Source of the DNA: Roseiarcus sp963842835
GTDB taxonomy: Bacteria > Pseudomonadota > Alphaproteobacteria > Rhizobiales > Beijerinckiaceae
Reading direction: 5' to 3'
NCBI GenBank assembly: GCA_963842835.1
Contig: CAWJIB010000009.1
Location: 744,001-808,000 of the forward strand
DNA length: 64,000 nucleotides
Below the pieces are notes generated by a model that worked only from the letters and a program-made list of their open reading frames with translations, was not told the DNA's origin and did no database searches. A program made the translations under genes and the position numbers. Shown here piece by piece: positions 42,553 to 50,505 of this stretch. The stretch's first letter is position 1. Every line of letters starts with the position of its first letter.

Positions 42553-44011
42553 TTCTTACGCCGCACAGCGCTTCGTGATCGGCCAGGGGTCGAGACCGTC
42601 CTTCACGCGCTTCGCGCGCCTGCATCATGACCGAACAAGGGATCGCTTCGTCGTCCTCGCGCCGGAGCGAGCTTACGAAGTCGATCCGATCGGCGTCGCG
42701 GTGCTGCAGCTTTGCGACGGCGCGCGGAGCGTCGCCGACATCGTCGCGCATCTCGCCGCAACCTATTCGGCCCCCGCCGAAATCATCTCCAGGGACGTCG
42801 TCAAGCTCTTGCAAGGGCTCTCCGATAAGCGCCTGCTCCGCGACGGGCCGGACGTCTTCGCGCCGCCGCCGCTTTCCAAGGCCGCGGAGTCCTACGCGCC
42901 TTTCGCAGGCGGTCCGGCCGGCCTTCTGGCCGAGCTGACCCATCGCTGTCCCCTGCAATGTCCCTATTGCTCCAACCCGCTCGAAATGGAGCGCGCCGAT
43001 ACGGAATTGAGCGCTGCGGAATGGGGCGAAGTGTTTCGTCAGGGCGCGGCTGCCGGCGTGCTGCAATTGCATTTGTCGGGCGGCGAGCCGACCGCGCGGC
43101 GCGATCTCGACCAAATCCTCGCCTATGCGGTCGAGGCCGGGCTCTACACCAATCTCGTCACAGCGGGCGTTCTGTTGACGCGGCAAGATTTGGAGCGGCT
43201 GGCGGGCATCGGCCTCGACCATGTCCAAGTTTCGATCCAGGACGTCGTCCCTGACAATGCGGATCGGATATCCGGCTACAAGGGCGGCGCCGCCAAGAAG
43301 CGCGAGGTCGCGCGCTGGACTCGTGAACTCGGCCTCGGTCTAACCGTCAATGCGCCGATGCACCGGCAAAATCTCGATCACCTGCCCGACATCATCGAAT
43401 TCGCCATAGAAGTGGGGGCGCAGCGAATCGAGATCGCGCATATCCAATATTACGCCTGGGCGGAGAAGAACCGCGCCGCGCTCATTCCCACGCGCGAGAA
43501 ATTTCTCGAAACCGTCGACATCGTCAACGAAGCGAAGACGCGTCTGGCGGGGGTGCTGAATTTTGATTTCGTCATTCACGACCATTACGCCACGCTGCCG
43601 AAGGCCTGCATGGGGGGCTGGGCGCAGTCCATCGTCGTCGTGACGCCGTCAGGGCGGGTGCTGCCCTGCCATGCCGCCCAGACCCTGCCGGGCCTGACCT
43701 TCGACCATGTTCGCGAGCGCAGCCTCGCCGACATCTGGCGCCATGGCGCGGCCTTCGAAGCGTTCCGCGGCGAGAGTTGGATGAAGGAGCCGTGCCGCAC
43801 CTGCGACCGGCGGGAGATCGACTTCGGGGGATGCCGCTGCCAGGCCTTTGCCGTCACCGGCGACGCCGCCGCCGCAGATCCGGCCTGCCATCTGTCGCCG
43901 GATCACGGACGCTTCGCCGCGTTCGCGGAAGTCGAATCGCGTCTCCCGCCACCCCCCTTCGTCTATCGGCGCATGGGGGGCCCTGGGCCGGGGAAAGCTG
44001 ATTCGAGATGA
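42545..44011 (+). CDS. pqqE: PqqD-PqqE fusion protein (peptide chaperone plus radical SAM enzyme)
   Basis: The 488-residue product joins two usually separate proteins. Residues 1-100 are PqqD, the PqqA-binding chaperone (A-Y-E-V-D-P-I-G-V-A-V-L-Q-L-C-D-G). From about residue 120 follows PqqE, a radical SAM enzyme that links the Glu and Tyr side chains of PqqA. Its L-T-H-R-C-P-L-Q-C-P-Y-C cluster motif is intact. The auxiliary clusters use cysteines in C-M-G-G-W, L-P-C-H-A-A, C-R-T-C and G-G-C-R-C-Q. The fusion should hold the chaperone-bound peptide next to the active site. Confidence 0.95.
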   Translation: MNNSYAAQRFVIGQGSRPSFTRFARLHHDRTRDRFVVLAPERAYEVDPIGVAVLQLCDGARSVADIVAHLAATYSAPAEIISRDVVKLLQGLSDKRLLRDGPDVFAPPPLSKAAESYAPFAGGPAGLLAELTHRCPLQCPYCSNPLEMERADTELSAAEWGEVFRQGAAAGVLQLHLSGGEPTARRDLDQILAYAVEAGLYTNLVTAGVLLTRQDLERLAGIGLDHVQVSIQDVVPDNADRISGYKGGAAKKREVARWTRELGLGLTVNAPMHRQNLDHLPDIIEFAIEVGAQRIEIAHIQYYAWAEKNRAALIPTREKFLETVDIVNEAKTRLAGVLNFDFVIHDHYATLPKACMGGWAQSIVVVTPSGRVLPCHAAQTLPGLTFDHVRERSLADIWRHGAAFEAFRGESWMKEPCRTCDRREIDFGGCRCQAFAVTGDAAAADPACHLSPDHGRFAAFAEVESRLPPPPFVYRRMGGPGPGKADSR

Positions 44012-44164
44012 TCGCAGAGCGCCTTCGACGCCGGCGGGCGGCGCTATTGACCGCCCTTCGAGGATATGCCGCCAAGGGGTCGGCGCGCTTTTCGATCGGG
44101 CGCGCAACTCTCGCTGACATAGCCGCGCCGCCCCTCAGGGCGAACGGCGTCGTCGCGCGCGTCG

Positions 44165-44506
44165 CTAAGTTCCGCAGTTCTTGACGCTCTTCTCGTCAAT
44201 CGTGAAGACCGCGCCTTCGCTAACGACAACATCCTTGACGACACACAAGCGGCCGGCCTTATCCGTGAATTTAACGTCGTAGACGCCGGACTTGACCCCG
44301 GTGATCTTCAATCGTTCGTCATGCTCGACGCTGTGGTCGCGATCGTTGGCCGTCTGATCCGCGCCCCATTCGTTTTGGCCGGCGGGAGAAATCTGGAAAG
44401 CCGTAATCGTGTTGGCGGTGAGGTTCCAGAACTGCGTGTCTTTTGCGCTGGCGCCGGTGGCGAGGCAGCAAACGATCAACGATGCGCCGGCCGATATTTT
44501 CAACAT
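44165..44506 (-). CDS. Small exported protein of unknown function downstream of pqqA
   Basis: The protein of about 113 residues has a signal peptide (L-I-V-C-C-L-A-T-G-A-S-A). The mature domain reads F-W-N-L-T-A-N-T-I-T, then W-G-A-D-Q and two cysteines (R-L-C-V-V, K-N-C-G-T) that could form a disulfide. It resembles the small secreted beta-sandwich family with W-G-x-D and a C-terminal C motif that is often misannotated in Rhizobiales. The function is not known. The ATG at 44506 was chosen for the signal peptide; 17 more codons are open upstream. It lies 191 bases downstream of pqqA on the same strand. Confidence 0.7.
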   Translation of the reverse strand: MLKISAGASLIVCCLATGASAKDTQFWNLTANTITAFQISPAGQNEWGADQTANDRDHSVEHDERLKITGVKSGVYDVKFTDKAGRLCVVKDVVVSEGAVFTIDEKSVKNCGT

Positions 44507-44564
44507 GCGGTGACGCTGAAAGGTCTTCTTGGGTCTGAGGTCGCTCCGACGACGCATGACGACC

Positions 44565-44591
44565 GTGGGCTAAGCCACAGGCTTAGCCCAC
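44565..44591. other. Perfect 12-bp inverted repeat between pqqA and the exported-protein gene
   Basis: GTGGGCTAAGCC (44565-44576) and its exact complement (44580-44591) are separated by ACA. There is no T run on either side. It may be an RNA hairpin that stabilises or attenuates the pqqA transcript, since pqqA is normally made in excess of its neighbours. It could also act as a weak terminator. Confidence 0.6.
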
Positions 44592-44697
44592 CGCCAAGAC
44601 CGCGGCGTCGAGCATGCCGCTCGTCATCGAACAAGCGCAACCTTCCCAGCCGCGAGGCTGGCCGGCGCCTGTAATGATCGAGACGGAGAAAGCCGCG

Positions 44698-44775
44698 TCA
44701 GCTCTGGGCCGACGCGTAGCTCGTAACTTCCATTCCGAGGCAAACTTCAACCACAACCGGCGTTGTCCAGGCCAT
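44698..44775 (-). CDS. pqqA: PqqA, precursor peptide of PQQ
   Basis: A 25-codon ORF on the minus strand begins M-A-W-T-T-P and contains V-C-L-G-M-E-V-T-S-Y-A-S-A. The Glu and Tyr are separated by three residues (E16, Y20), the pair that PqqE cross-links to make PQQ. The N-terminal W and the G-M-E core match PqqA peptides of other Alphaproteobacteria. AGGGAGA lies five bases before the ATG at 44775, and the stop TGA is at 44698-44700. Most organisms place pqqA directly before pqqB; here it is on the opposite strand about 0.7 kb after pqqDE. This frees its expression from that of the enzymes. Confidence 0.92.
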   Translation of the reverse strand: MAWTTPVVVEVCLGMEVTSYASAQS

Positions 44776-45075
44776 GAGACTCTCCCTGAGTTTTCTTATA
44801 GCCCGATCCTCGATGACAATGCTCCGCCAGTCAATAGTCCGGACGAAATTTTCTGGCCGTGGCCCTCACGGCGCCGAGGTTTTAAAAAACGCATAAGGGC
44901 GGCAGGGCTCATCCGCCCGCGTTGCCGCCTTCCTCCCGCTTGGACCCAATGGCGGAGACGTTCGCCGGCGCGACGCCATCCTTGCGTTGCGCGTCCCAAC
45001 ATGATCCGCTAGAGGCGGCCGGGATCTGACCGACGACTTGGCGGACAGGCTAACAAAATTGAAGCGACGACCTTC
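44776..45075. other. Divergent promoter region between pqqA and the ABC exporter genes
   Basis: About 300 bases with no gene. A TATAAG hexamer on the minus strand (44795-44800) lies upstream of pqqA, but the nearest TTGTCA is only 13 bases further, too close for a standard promoter. A short A/T block (TTTTAAAAAA) is near 44880. Confidence 0.4.
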
Positions 45076-45900
45076 GTGATCAGAATGCCGGCGAGGCCAG
45101 CCCAGTCCGATGCGATCCGGCTCACGACCGTGAACGGCCAAAACCCGACGCCCGCCCTCGAGGTCCAAGGCGTCAGTCATCGCTATGGCGCGCGGCTGGC
45201 GCTCGACGCGGTCAGCCTCGCCGTCGCGCCGGCGTCCTTCACTCTGTTGCTGGGCCTGAACGGCGCCGGCAAGTCGACGTTGTTCTCGCTGATCACCCGT
45301 CTCTACGCCACGCGGGTGGGACGAATATCGATCTATGGTCATGATGTCGCGCGCGAGCCCGCAGCGGCGCTCGGCCAGCTTGGCGTCGTGTTTCAGTCGC
45401 GAGCGCTCGATGTCGATATTTCGGTCGAGCAGAACCTCGTCTACCACGCCGCGCTGCACGGCATCGGCCGCCGCCAGGCGCTCGTTCGCGCCCGCGCGGC
45501 GCTCGCCCGAGTCGATCTGGCGGACCGATTGCATGAACGCGTGGCCAAGCTCTCGGGCGGTCAGATGAGACGCGTGGAGATCGCGCGGGCCCTCTTGCAC
45601 GAGCCGCGTCTGCTTTTGCTGGACGAGCCGACCGTGGGTCTCGACGTCAAAGCGCGCGCCAGCATCCTGAACCACGTGCGCGGCCTGCTGGCGGAGGAGC
45701 GCATCGGCGTTCTCTGGGCGACGCATCTCATCGACGAGGCGGCGCCCGGCGACGATGTGGTGATTCTACACCGCGGCCGAGTGCTCGCGAATGGGCCGAT
45801 CGATGCGGTCGTCGCGCAAAACGGCGAGAAGGATCTCGCCGGCGTCTTCGCCAAACTCGTGCAAGACCCAGGTTCCGACGAGGCGGGAGCCGGCCAATGA
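45076..45900 (+). CDS. PQQ-associated ABC transporter ATPase (LutE-like)
   Basis: The ATPase has about 274 residues, with Walker A L-G-L-N-G-A-G-K-S-T, signature L-S-G-G-Q-M-R-R-V-E and Walker B L-L-L-L-D-E-P-T-V-G-L-D. The switch region A-T-H-L-I-D-E-A matches the group found in PQQ alcohol systems. The start may be GTG 45076 or ATG 45085; neither has a strong ribosome site. Its stop overlaps the start of the permease (ATGA). With the permease and the binding protein at 35726 it forms the transporter seen in lut and ped loci. Confidence 0.9.
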   Translation: MIRMPARPAQSDAIRLTTVNGQNPTPALEVQGVSHRYGARLALDAVSLAVAPASFTLLLGLNGAGKSTLFSLITRLYATRVGRISIYGHDVAREPAAALGQLGVVFQSRALDVDISVEQNLVYHAALHGIGRRQALVRARAALARVDLADRLHERVAKLSGGQMRRVEIARALLHEPRLLLLDEPTVGLDVKARASILNHVRGLLAEERIGVLWATHLIDEAAPGDDVVILHRGRVLANGPIDAVVAQNGEKDLAGVFAKLVQDPGSDEAGAGQ

Positions 45901-46745
45901 GCGCGCCCGATGCCTACGTCTGGCGCGGTTTGACGCTGACGCAGCATTTTGTTTGCCTGAAAGGGATCATCTGGCGCGAGGGCCTGCGCTTTGTGCATCA
46001 GCGCGAGCGCTTCGTCTCCGCCTTGGTGCGGCCGCTGGTATGGCTGTTTATCTTCGCTGCGGGATTTCGGCAGGTTCTCGGCGTATCCATCATCCCGCCT
46101 TACGAAACATACGTCCTCTACGACGTCTACATCACGCCGGGCCTGATGGCGATGATTCAGCTGTTCAACGGCATGCAGTCATCGCTGACAATGGTCTACG
46201 ACCGCGAGACCGGAGGCATGCGCACGTTGCTGGTCAGTCCGTTTCCGCGCTGGTTCTTGTTGTCGTCCAAGCTGCTTGCGGGAACGTTCGTCTCGATTCT
46301 GCAGGTCTACGCCTATCTCATGATCGCCTATTTCTGGGACATCGAGGCGCCGCCGATCGGCTATTTCGCGATCATTCCCGCGCTGATGTTGAGCGGCCTG
46401 ATGCTGGGCGCGCTGGGCATGCTGATCTCGTCGTTGATCAAGCAGCTGGAGAATTTTTCCGGCGTGATGAACTTCGTGATTTTCCCGATGTTTTTCGCCT
46501 CGTCGGCGTTGTATCCGCTCTGGCGCGTCAAGGAATCGAGCCCGTTGCTTTATTATGTCTGCGAACTCAACCCCTTCACGCATGCGACGGAGCTGATCCG
46601 CTTTGCTTTCTATGGCAAAGTCGCGGGCGGCTCGCTTGTGGTCGTGCTCGCCTGCACTGTCGCATTCCTGACCGGCGCCATCATCGCTTACGACCCCGCT
46701 CGCGGTTTTCTCGCACGCCGTGGCGCTCGGGCGCCGGGGGCGTAA
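45897..46745 (+). CDS. ABC-2-type permease of the PQQ-associated transporter (LutF/PedC-like)
   Basis: The 282-residue membrane protein has six hydrophobic segments in the ABC-2 exporter layout. It shows F-V-S-A-L-V-R-P-L-V-W-L-F-I-F near the first helix, E-T-G-G-M-R-T-L-L-V-S-P as the cytoplasmic loop, and N-P-F-T-H-A-T-E before the last helix. It is coupled by four bases to the ATPase gene. ABC-2 folds are usually exporters, although in lut loci the system is described as needed for lanthanide passage into the cell. The direction is not decided by the sequence. Confidence 0.88.
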   Translation: MSAPDAYVWRGLTLTQHFVCLKGIIWREGLRFVHQRERFVSALVRPLVWLFIFAAGFRQVLGVSIIPPYETYVLYDVYITPGLMAMIQLFNGMQSSLTMVYDRETGGMRTLLVSPFPRWFLLSSKLLAGTFVSILQVYAYLMIAYFWDIEAPPIGYFAIIPALMLSGLMLGALGMLISSLIKQLENFSGVMNFVIFPMFFASSALYPLWRVKESSPLLYYVCELNPFTHATELIRFAFYGKVAGGSLVVVLACTVAFLTGAIIAYDPARGFLARRGARAPGA

Positions 46746-46800
46746 CGCCAACCGCCGCGTCGCGCCGCAAGTCGTAAGGCTACGGGATTCGACCGGCCTC

Positions 46801-46877
46801 GATCCGCGCCCGTCGGATCAAGCGGCGCCACGCATTGACCCCTACGTTGCGTTTGTGGTCAATTCGCTGCGGCGCCG
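46801..46877 (+). other. Structured leader-like region before the sulfhydrylase gene
   Basis: Several inverted repeats are packed here: GATCCG/CGGATC (46801-46806, 46814-46819), ATTGACC/GGTCAAT (46834-46840, 46857-46863), and an outer GCGGCGCC pair (46822-46829, 46869-46876). The nested form could fold as a stem with an internal hairpin. It lies about 130 bases before the sulfhydrylase start. It does not match the SAM-II consensus I know. It may be a cis-regulatory RNA or the end of the preceding transcript. Confidence 0.4.
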
Positions 46878-47009
46878 ATCCGCGTCGGAACCCCAAGCCG
46901 ATTGACCTGTTCGCCGTCTCGCGCCCGGTCGTGGCGCGTTCGGCTGGTTTCTTGGCCGCCAATCGCCACGGCGACGCCGCGTCGTTGCGTCGCACAGCAG
47001 AGAGTCGTC

Positions 47010-48305
47010 ATGCCCGCCCCCCGCCCGCCCGCCTTCGACACGCTGAGCCTGCACGCCGGGCAGCGCCCCGACCCGGCGACGGGCGCGCGCGCCGTGCCCA
47101 TCTATGAGACGACCTCTTACGTCTTCAGCGATTCCGACCATGCCGCCGCGCTTTTCAATCTCGAACGCGCCGGCCATCTCTATTCCCGCATCTCCAACCC
47201 GACGACGGCGGTGCTCGAAGAGCGCATCGCTGCGCTCGAAGGCGGCGTCGGCGCCGTGTGCACGGCGAGCGGAATGGCGGCGCTGCATCTGGCCATCGCG
47301 ACCCTTGCGAGCGCTGGCGATCACATCGTCGCCTCGTCTTCGCTCTATGGCGGCACGATCAACTTGCTGACGCAGACGCTGCCGCGCTTCGGCATTCGCA
47401 CGACCCTCGTCAATCCCAGGGATCACGCGGGCTTCGCCGCCGCTATTCGTCCGCAAACCCGGCTCGTAATCGGCGAGACCATCGGCAATCCCGGCCTCGA
47501 AGTTCTGGATATCCCGGTCGTCGCGAAAATCGCCCATGATTCCGGCGTTCCCTTGCTGATCGACAACACCTTCGCCACGCCTTATCTCAGCCGCCCGATC
47601 GAATGGGGCGCGGACATCGTCATGCATTCGCTGACCAAATGGATCGGCGGGCACGGCCTCGTGATCGGCGGAATCCTGGTCGATTCCGGCCGTTTCGACT
47701 GGATCGCCTCGGGCAGGCACGCGACCATGACCGAGCCCTACGCCGGCTACCACGGGCTCGTTTTCGCCGAGCACTTCGGCCCGTCGGCCTTCGTCATGCG
47801 GGCGCGGACGGAGGGATTGCGCGACTTCGGCGCGTGTCTGTCGCCCCACAACGCGGCGCGCTTGTTGACCGGCGTCGAGACGCTGTCGCTGCGCATGCAG
47901 CGCCATGTCGAGAACACGCACGCGGTCCTGGCGGCGCTGAGCGCCAACGAAGCGGTGACCTGGGCGGCGCATCCGTCTTTGCCCAGCCATGCCGATCACG
48001 AATTGGCGGCTCGCCTGCTGCCGCGCGGCGCCGGCTCGATCGTCAGCTTCGGCGTCAAAGGCGGGCGACCCGCCGGCCGCAAGTTCATCGAGGCGCTCAA
48101 GCTCGCCAGTCATCTGGCCAATGTCGGCGACGCCAAGACGCTCGTCATCCACCCCGCGAGCACGACGCATCAGCAGATGAGCGCGGAGCAATTGGCGGCC
48201 GCCGGCGTCGGCGAGGACATGGTCCGCCTGTCGGTCGGGCTGGAAGCCGCCGTCGACATCATCGCCGATCTCGAGCAAGCGTTGCGCGCATCGCAGAAGA
48301 ACTGA
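47010..48305 (+). CDS. metY: O-acetylhomoserine sulfhydrylase (PLP, Cys/Met metabolism family)
   Basis: The 431-residue PLP enzyme should make homocysteine from O-acetylhomoserine and sulfide. Features are F-D-T-L-S-L-H-A-G-Q at the start, Y-S-R-I-S-N-P-T, S-G-M-A-A-L-H-L and the PLP-lysine motif H-S-L-T-K-W-I-G-G-H-G. The length and L-H-A-G-Q start favour MetY over MetZ. The ATG at 47010 was chosen because it is the first residue before the family's N-terminus. An alpha/beta hydrolase gene follows after 11 bases. Confidence 0.9.
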   Translation: MPAPRPPAFDTLSLHAGQRPDPATGARAVPIYETTSYVFSDSDHAAALFNLERAGHLYSRISNPTTAVLEERIAALEGGVGAVCTASGMAALHLAIATLASAGDHIVASSSLYGGTINLLTQTLPRFGIRTTLVNPRDHAGFAAAIRPQTRLVIGETIGNPGLEVLDIPVVAKIAHDSGVPLLIDNTFATPYLSRPIEWGADIVMHSLTKWIGGHGLVIGGILVDSGRFDWIASGRHATMTEPYAGYHGLVFAEHFGPSAFVMRARTEGLRDFGACLSPHNAARLLTGVETLSLRMQRHVENTHAVLAALSANEAVTWAAHPSLPSHADHELAARLLPRGAGSIVSFGVKGGRPAGRKFIEALKLASHLANVGDAKTLVIHPASTTHQQMSAEQLAAAGVGEDMVRLSVGLEAAVDIIADLEQALRASQKN

Positions 48306-48316
48306 AAGGGCCGCCA

Positions 48317-49162
48317 ATGAGGCTCGAACTCGACCATCGCCAGGTTTTCGCCGCTACGGGCGGGAGAGCCCACGAACCGGGCCAAATGCTGATTGTCTTT
48401 CTGCACGGCGCCGGCATGGACCACAGCGTCTGGGCGCTGCAAAGCCGTTGGTTCGCCCATCACGGCGCCAACGCGCTCGCCGTCGATCTTCCCGGCCATG
48501 GCGGCTCCGAGGGCCCGGCGTTGACCGATATCGGCGCGCTGGCCGATTGGGCCGCACGTCTGATCGCCGCCGTCGGCGCCGAGCGCGCCATGCTCGTCGG
48601 TCACAGCATGGGCGCGCTGATCGCGCTCGAAACGGCGGCCCGCCATCCCAGCCTTGTGGCCGGCATGGCCCTGATCGGCGTGGCGGCGAAAATGCCCGTG
48701 CATCCCGATCTGCTCGCGGCGGCGAAAGCCAATTCGCATGTCGCCATCGACATGGTGAGCTTGTGGAGCCTGGGCGCATCCGCCACTTTGGGAGGCAACA
48801 CGGCCCCAGGGCTTTGGATGCTGGGCGGAGCGGAGCGCCTGCTGGAAAAAGCCGCGCCGGGCGTGCTGCATGCGGACCTGGCCGCCTGCAACGCCTATCA
48901 GACGGCAGTGGAGGCGGCGGCCAAAGCAGCCTGCCCGACGACGCTGATCCTGGGCGAACGCGACATGATGACGCCGCTGAAAGCGGGGCGCGCTCTGGCT
49001 GCGCTCATCGCGGGCGCGCGGACGGTCGTGCTGCCCGGAGCCGGGCATATGCTCATGACCGAGCGGCCCGACGAAGTGCTGGACGCGCTTGAGGCGTCGG
49101 CGGCCGGCATTCGCTCGAGAACGCCGGCGCCGCTTTCGCAGACGCTGTCCGGCGCCCGCTAA
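48317..49162 (+). CDS. Alpha/beta-hydrolase of unknown substrate
   Basis: The 281-residue hydrolase shows the oxyanion segment F-L-H-G-A-G-M-D, the nucleophile elbow G-H-S-M-G-A, an Asp in G-E-R-D-M-M-T-P and the catalytic His in G-A-G-H-M-L. This resembles small esterase or C-C hydrolase proteins of the MhpC/BioH type. It is co-directional with metY at 11 bases and probably co-transcribed, yet it lacks the features of homoserine acetyltransferase. The substrate is unknown. Confidence 0.85.
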   Translation: MRLELDHRQVFAATGGRAHEPGQMLIVFLHGAGMDHSVWALQSRWFAHHGANALAVDLPGHGGSEGPALTDIGALADWAARLIAAVGAERAMLVGHSMGALIALETAARHPSLVAGMALIGVAAKMPVHPDLLAAAKANSHVAIDMVSLWSLGASATLGGNTAPGLWMLGGAERLLEKAAPGVLHADLAACNAYQTAVEAAAKAACPTTLILGERDMMTPLKAGRALAALIAGARTVVLPGAGHMLMTERPDEVLDALEASAAGIRSRTPAPLSQTLSGAR

Positions 49163-49190
49163 CAATCCGCCGGGAAGCGGAGCGTCGGCG

Positions 49191-50294
49191 TCAGTCGATC
49201 TCGTGCGCCGGCATGCGTTCCGCCGCGTCGCGCGGCGCGGCGCGAAGATATTGCGCCGGCCACGACACGGCCTGCCCGAGTTCGCGAGCGGCGCGCAGCG
49301 GCCAATAGGGCTCGCGCAGAAGTTCGCGCGCGAGCAGCACAAGGTCGGCCTGGCCGTTGCGGATAATTTGATCGGCCTGGGCCGGCGCCGTGATCATCCC
49401 GACCGCTGCGGTGGCGACTTCCGCCTCACGCCGGATGCGCTGCGCGAACGGAACTTGATATCCCGGCCCAACCGGAACCTCGGCCTTCTCGACATTGCCG
49501 CCTGACGAGCAGTCGATCATATCAACTCCAAGGCTTTTCAGCCGGCGCGCAAGCTCGACCGACTGGTCGAGATCCCAGCCGCCGTCCGTCCAATCGGTCG
49601 CGGAAATGCGCACGAGCAACGGGCACCGGTCCGGGAGGACGCGGCGCACCGCCGTCACGCAGTCGCGAAGGAACCGGGTGCGGTTGTCGAACGAACCGCC
49701 ATAGCCGTCGGCGCGACGATTGCTCAGCGGCGAAAGAAACTGATGGAGGAGATATCCATGCGCGCCGTGAATCTCGATCACGCGGAATCCCGCGGCGTAG
49801 GCCCGCTCAGCCGCCGTCGCGAACGCCTGCTGCAGCGTCTGAATGCGCTCGACGCTCAACTCCTCGGGCGTTGCGTAGCTCGCGCTGAACGGCGCCGCGC
49901 TTGGAGCGACGGGCGTCCATCCTCCAAGCGCCTTGGGCACGGCGCCCTCTCCCGACCAAGGGCGATAAACCCCGCCCTTGCGCCCGGCGTGCGCCAGCTG
50001 AATGCCGGCGATCGCGCCTTGCGCGTCGATGAAGCGCGTGATGCGCTCCAGCGCCTCGAAATGCTTTTCGCTCCAGACGCCGAGATCCTCAGGCGAGATT
50101 CGCCCCTCCGGCGAGACCGCGGCCGCCTCGGTGAACACGAGCCCCGCGCCGCCCACTGATCGAGCGGCCAGATGGGCGAAATGCCAATCGTTGGCGTAGC
50201 CGTCCACGCAGGAATACTGGCACATCGGCGAAACGCCGATGCGATTGGGGAGCGCGACGCCGCGCAGCCGAAGCTCGCTGAACAAATGAGACAT
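49191..50294 (-). CDS. NADH:flavin oxidoreductase (Old Yellow Enzyme, YqjM/NamA class)
   Basis: The 367-residue FMN enzyme reduces activated C=C bonds of enals, enones or nitro compounds. Conserved parts are N-R-I-G-V-S-P-M-C-Q-Y-S with the Cys that tunes the flavin in the YqjM class, Q-L-A-H-A-G-R-K-G, and I-H-G-A-H-G-Y-L-L-H-Q-F with the His pair. L-S-N-R-R-A-D-G-Y-G-G then completes the core. The ATG at 50294 gives the usual short N-terminus; a TTG further up is open but has no ribosome site. It converges with the hydrolase gene. Confidence 0.92.
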   Translation of the reverse strand: MSHLFSELRLRGVALPNRIGVSPMCQYSCVDGYANDWHFAHLAARSVGGAGLVFTEAAAVSPEGRISPEDLGVWSEKHFEALERITRFIDAQGAIAGIQLAHAGRKGGVYRPWSGEGAVPKALGGWTPVAPSAAPFSASYATPEELSVERIQTLQQAFATAAERAYAAGFRVIEIHGAHGYLLHQFLSPLSNRRADGYGGSFDNRTRFLRDCVTAVRRVLPDRCPLLVRISATDWTDGGWDLDQSVELARRLKSLGVDMIDCSSGGNVEKAEVPVGPGYQVPFAQRIRREAEVATAAVGMITAPAQADQIIRNGQADLVLLARELLREPYWPLRAARELGQAVSWPAQYLRAAPRDAAERMPAHEID

Positions 50295-50505
50295 GAAAGG
50301 GCCTTTCACGCATTGACGCTCGTGACCGCTATTGTTCTCAGCAATCCCGCCGCGCCACAAGGCGCCCCGATCCGAGCGATTGTCCGGCAGGGAAGCTCAC
50401 CAACGCGACATTTACAAGAATGGGCATGGCTCTCGAACCCGCGGGACGCAGAGGCCGGCGCCGCCGTGGCGCGGGCCTCCCTCGCGACGCCCGGCATCCC
50501 GCTTC

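Noticed and set aside
46746..47009. SAM-II riboswitch before metY
   Set aside because: The conserved pseudoknot core sequence of SAM-II is not visible; only generic nested repeats are present, reported as an unidentified structure.
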